Assembly: GCA_002418885.1 (NCBI GenBank)
Contig: DIEZ01000031.1
Location: 1,580-19,770 of the forward strand
Source of the DNA: Syntrophaceae bacterium UBA5761
Lineage (GTDB): Bacteria > Desulfobacterota > Syntrophia > Syntrophales > UBA4778
DNA length: 18,191 bases
Reading direction: 5' to 3'
The notes below the pieces were generated by a model. That model worked only from the letters and a program-made list of their open reading frames with translations. It was not told the origin of the DNA and ran no database searches. Shown piece after piece: positions 14,901-18,191 of this stretch; within the stretch, counting starts at the first letter, position 1, and the number at the start of each line of letters is the position of its first letter. The translations under genes were made by a program, and so were the position numbers.

Positions 14901-16698
14901 GATGAATTCCCCCTCCCTTCAATGCTTCGATTGCCCGATCGGATATCTTATCCGGCGATTCATCAAATTTCTTCCCCAGCATACCGGCAAGCAAAGAGAT
15001 TATTTCCCAGTCGGGCTTGGCTTCACCTTCAGGGTACACGGCCGCGCGGACCTTCTGAACACGACCCTCGACATTCGTTAAAGTCCCGGACCTTTCCGAC
15101 CATATGGCCATGGGCAGAACAACATCAGCCCTGTCGGTTAGCGGAGAAATATAGCTGGAGACGACAGTCACGAAGGCATCCTCTCCGATTTCTCCCAGCT
15201 TAACGTCCATTCCGTCCCATTGTTCTTCACCGAAAAGGACAAACAACGTTTTGACAGCGGATGACTTAAAGCCGTTCTTCAACCCAAAAGCAACCGCAGC
15301 TTGTGTATTGACGCCCGGCTCCAGGGCAATAAAAACAGCTCGTTGACGCAGTGTCTCGAGGGTGCCGACAGCGGATGACGGTACTCTTTCCCCGTAAATA
15401 ACGACGGTGTTTTCCGCACGGGCGGCGACATCCACGGCCCTCCCGACATCCGGTACACCGAATTTCATGGTAGCCAAACAAGAGAGGTCGTTATCTGCGT
15501 CGTCGACGACGATCAGCCGGGCGCCTTTATCGACGGCTCGTTTGATGAGAAATGACGCAACGGGCTGATTCCTGACCGGGTCTGCACCAACGGCCAGTAT
15601 GACATCTCCTTTCGCTATGTCGGCGAGTGCGCCTCTCCGTATGCCCGACAGTCCCGGTGAAACGCCGTTCAGTAAGCCGATGTTGGTTACCTTCATCTCT
15701 CTTGTTAGCGCAGAAAGCATATAGAGGGCCTCGTTGGTAGCGTTGCTCGACGTCAGGACCCCGACACCCTCGGCATCGGATTCTTTGACACGTTCGGCCG
15801 TCGCCTTAAGGGCCTGATCCCAGCTTACCGCCTGAAGTCCACCCCCTTGCCTCAACAGGGGGACCTCTACCCGCTTACGCCCGTCATGCAGTTTTTCAAA
15901 GCGACCTTTCTTGCACAGCAGGCCCTTATTAACTTCTGCATCCCAGTCACCCTTGACGCGCAAAACATTTCCGCCCCGCGTCGCTATTTCGATGCCGCAG
16001 CCTATACTGCATTGACTGCAGGTGCTCTTTATGTGTTCGGTCTGTACCTCACGCCCCATGTAGGAACTTCGGCCATCGAATATGGCGCCCGTCGGACAAA
16101 CCTGCAGACAGGTGCCGCAGGATATGCAGGTCGACTCTCCGAAGGGGGTGTCGGTATCGGCACCTACCATGGACCTGGTGCCGCGCTGCCGTAAGCCGAG
16201 GGTGTGATTGCCAACAAGTTCGTCGCAGGCACGAATACAACGCCCACAGAGTATACAACGGTTGTGGTCCATCAGAAAAAACTGGCGAGTGGCGTCAATC
16301 GGGTATGGTTTCAAGTAGGTCTCGTAAGCCCAGTGATCGATGCCGTACCGGTATCCAAGATTCTGCAACTCACAGTCGCCACTTGCCTCGCAGAATGGAC
16401 AGAAATGGTTTCGTTCCGCAAAAATCATGTCGAGAACCAGTTTCCGCGCCTTGACCACCCGGTCCGAGTCCGTCTTTATTTTCATACCTTCGGCTACAGG
16501 GAAAACACAGGCGGCCTGCAAAGTCCGCTGCCCCTCGACCTCTACAACGCAAACCCGACAGGCACCGGTCGGGGACAGCGCTCGGTGGTTGCAAAGTGTG
16601 GGAATGTCTATCCCCGCCTCTTTCGCTGCCGCTAAAATCGTCGTTCCGGGTCTAACCTTCACTTCGATGTTGTCGATCGTCACAATTACCTGAGACAT
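14893..16698 (-). CDS. NuoG/HoxU-like iron-sulfur subunit with truncated molybdopterin-oxidoreductase domain
   Basis: A 601-residue electron-transfer subunit. The first 70 or so residues are a [2Fe-2S] domain (Cys36, Cys47, Cys50, Cys64). A His-Cys3 [4Fe-4S] site is in NHFCPFC (His98, Cys100, Cys103, Cys109). Two ferredoxin-type clusters use Cys148/151/154/158 and Cys191/194/197/201. Then comes the [4Fe-4S] of the molybdopterin-oxidoreductase fold (Cys227, Cys230, Cys234, Cys262), and to the end a shortened molybdopterin-type domain with no clear Cys or Sec molybdenum ligand. The last part is therefore probably structural, as in NuoG. HoxU would end near residue 240. The closest known analogue in layout is SfrA of Geobacter. 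Start ATG 16698: GGAGG 7 nt upstream (an ATG at 16716 precedes it). It overlaps hoxY by 8 bases. Confidence 0.9.
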   Translation of the reverse strand: MSQVIVTIDNIEVKVRPGTTILAAAKEAGIDIPTLCNHRALSPTGACRVCVVEVEGQRTLQAACVFPVAEGMKIKTDSDRVVKARKLVLDMIFAERNHFCPFCEASGDCELQNLGYRYGIDHWAYETYLKPYPIDATRQFFLMDHNRCILCGRCIRACDELVGNHTLGLRQRGTRSMVGADTDTPFGESTCISCGTCLQVCPTGAIFDGRSSYMGREVQTEHIKSTCSQCSIGCGIEIATRGGNVLRVKGDWDAEVNKGLLCKKGRFEKLHDGRKRVEVPLLRQGGGLQAVSWDQALKATAERVKESDAEGVGVLTSSNATNEALYMLSALTREMKVTNIGLLNGVSPGLSGIRRGALADIAKGDVILAVGADPVRNQPVASFLIKRAVDKGARLIVVDDADNDLSCLATMKFGVPDVGRAVDVAARAENTVVIYGERVPSSAVGTLETLRQRAVFIALEPGVNTQAAVAFGLKNGFKSSAVKTLFVLFGEEQWDGMDVKLGEIGEDAFVTVVSSYISPLTDRADVVLPMAIWSERSGTLTNVEGRVQKVRAAVYPEGEAKPDWEIISLLAGMLGKKFDESPDKISDRAIEALKGGGIHRE

Positions 16699-16751
16699 GC
16701 ACCTTCCTCCATTCACGTCTGGTTAAGTCGCCACTCCAAAGAGAATTTATA

Positions 16752-18191
16752 TCAAATTTCGGCGTCGCAACGCAGGCAACGGCAGGCTTCCTTGATTGCC
16801 TCCTCGCGGCTGTACCCGAGTTCCACCTCCACAAAGGTCCTCTTTCTCTCGGCGGTCGGCAACTCAGGCATCGCTGCCTGAGGCCTTTCCTCCGTCTCCT
16901 CATCGATGATAAGGGGAATCTCTATCTCTTCGGAGGGTGGAGCCACATAGGGAGGTTCACCGTTCGCAGTTCTTATAGCGCTGTCCATATCCTCCGCAGC
17001 CTGGTGTCCGGCGGCAATAGCCCGGATGACTGTGTCGGGTCCGGTGACGGCGTCACCCCCGGCAAAAACCCGGTCATGAGGTGTTCTCGACTTACTCAAC
17101 CCAGCAAGGTCTAAACAAGACCACTTGTTGACATGTATCCCGCTCTCCGCGGGCACAAAGGAGAGGTCCGGTAACTGGCCTATGGCGGCGATCACCGCGT
17201 CGACGCTGAGCGTAAACTCGGAACCTTCGACCGGGACCGGCCTGCGGCGGCCGCTGGAATCGAAGTCGCCGAGCTTCATGCGCCGGCAGGTTATACCGGA
17301 TACCCTGCCGTCTTCGCCTACAATCTTTACGGGTGCCACGAGGTATTCGATCTTTATACCCTCATGTTCGGCGGCCACGATCTCCTCTTCCGCAGCCGGC
17401 ATGTCAGCCCTGAGACGGCGGTACAGGATCGTGACCTCCGCGCCCAACCGAACGGCCGTCCTGGCGGCGTCTATCGCAGAGTTACCGCCACCGACGACGG
17501 CGACCCTACTGCCGAATTCCTTTTCACCCCCCATCCAGGCACTCTCATTCAAGTTGAAGTCCCGGAGAAACTCAACGCCTCCGTACACACCTTTCAGGTA
17601 CTCGCCCTCCACCTCGAGTCTTTGGCTCCGGTGGGCGCCGGGTGCGAGATAAATGTAATCAAAATCCTCAAGGATTTTCTCGAAAGAAATATCCCGTCCC
17701 ACCCTAACGCCGCAGCGAATCTCCACACCAAGTGCCCGGATGTCGTTTATCTCCCTGTCGAGGACCTCTCTGGGCAACCTGTAGGCGGGGATTCCCCAGG
17801 CCAGCATTCCGCCGGGCTTGGGCAACTCTTCAAACACCTTCACACTATAACCTCGCAGAGTGAGGTCCTTTGCCGCCGTAAGGCCTGCGGGGCCTGCCCC
17901 GACCACGGCTATCTTTTCTTTGCGCGTCACGGGAACCGGCTCGATCTTCGGCCGGGGCGCCGCGTCGGTGATGAAACGCTTGAGGTACTTGATGGCCACC
18001 GCCTCATCGAGAGTGTTCCTCCTGCACTTGCTCTGGCACTTGTGGTCGCAGACCCGGCCGCACACGGACGGGAAGGGGTTGGTCTTGAGAAGAACCTTGT
18101 AGGCGTCTTCGAACCGCTCCGCCCGGACCAGGGCGATGTAAGCCGGGACATCCATCCCTATGGGACAGGTATGCTGACAGGGCGATTTGAA
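16752..18191 (-). CDS. GltD-like FAD/NAD(P) oxidoreductase, 5' end beyond the window
   Basis: The visible 479 residues belong to the glutamate-synthase small subunit / NfnB-like flavoprotein family. The frame is open to the window edge. An internal ATG at 18155 is not the start, because FKSPCQHTCPIG upstream of it continues the family's cysteine motif. Next is a second cysteine set (SVCGRVCDHKCQSKCRR), so up to two [4Fe-4S] clusters are likely. FAD-binding is in VAVVGAGPAGLTAAKDL and GGDAVTGPDTVIRA. NAD(P)-binding is in VAVVGGGNSAIDAARTA followed by YRR, which suggests NADPH. The C-terminus ends in EACRCLRCD, a cysteine tail seen in SfrB-like proteins. It ends 53 bases before the NuoG-like gene. 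It should transfer electrons between NAD(P)H and that subunit, and thence the hydrogenase. Whether a NuoF-like part precedes it cannot be seen. Confidence 0.9.
   Translation of the reverse strand, partial: FKSPCQHTCPIGMDVPAYIALVRAERFEDAYKVLLKTNPFPSVCGRVCDHKCQSKCRRNTLDEAVAIKYLKRFITDAAPRPKIEPVPVTRKEKIAVVGAGPAGLTAAKDLTLRGYSVKVFEELPKPGGMLAWGIPAYRLPREVLDREINDIRALGVEIRCGVRVGRDISFEKILEDFDYIYLAPGAHRSQRLEVEGEYLKGVYGGVEFLRDFNLNESAWMGGEKEFGSRVAVVGGGNSAIDAARTAVRLGAEVTILYRRLRADMPAAEEEIVAAEHEGIKIEYLVAPVKIVGEDGRVSGITCRRMKLGDFDSSGRRRPVPVEGSEFTLSVDAVIAAIGQLPDLSFVPAESGIHVNKWSCLDLAGLSKSRTPHDRVFAGGDAVTGPDTVIRAIAAGHQAAEDMDSAIRTANGEPPYVAPPSEEIEIPLIIDEETEERPQAAMPELPTAERKRTFVEVELGYSREEAIKEACRCLRCDAEI

Overview
The window looks like chromosomal DNA from a strictly anaerobic bacterium, most likely of the former Deltaproteobacteria (Desulfobacterota). 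This is an inference from three things: a yqeY-dnaG-rpoD cluster running towards a tRNA, a small Rho_N-type protein of a kind I associate with that group, and a soluble oxygen-sensitive-type [NiFe] hydrogenase built with NuoG-like and GltD-like subunits. Base composition is even along the window. I see no insertion sequence, phage gene, CRISPR array or rRNA. No gap between genes exceeds about 220 bases, and each gap that holds something is described.

Region 1 (1-5479, minus strand) is a housekeeping block: metF, yqeY, dnaG primase and rpoD, followed by the 5' half of a CAT-anticodon tRNA cut by the window edge. yqeY has its own strong-looking promoter. An extended -10 inside the end of yqeY probably drives dnaG-rpoD through a leader of about 210 nt that carries a long hairpin. 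dnaG and rpoD are 2 bases apart. The order recalls the E. coli rpsU-dnaG-rpoD operon with yqeY in the place of rpsU.

Region 2 (5639-10104, plus strand) holds an envelope amidase (AMIN, Amidase_3, three LysM), an AI-2E/PerM-family membrane protein, hisC and a small Rho_N/coiled-coil protein close behind hisC. A short convergent gap (10105-10228) with competing inverted repeats separates it from region 3.

Region 3 (10229-18191, minus strand) reads from right to left. It starts with a GltD-like FAD/NAD(P) oxidoreductase open at the window edge. Next come a NuoG/HoxU-like iron-sulfur protein, the hydrogenase small and large subunits, and the hydrogenase maturation protease. After a palindrome-bearing gap follow a single-domain cNMP-fold protein, a 13-bp perfect hairpin and a secreted SH3/NlpC-P60 peptidase. 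The hydrogenase genes form one operon with small gaps or overlaps. They suggest a cytoplasmic H2:NAD(P) oxidoreductase in which electrons move between the [NiFe] site and NAD(P)(H) through an SfrAB-like NuoG/GltD pair instead of the usual HoxFU diaphorase. This is the most unusual system here, although its 5' genes lie outside the window.
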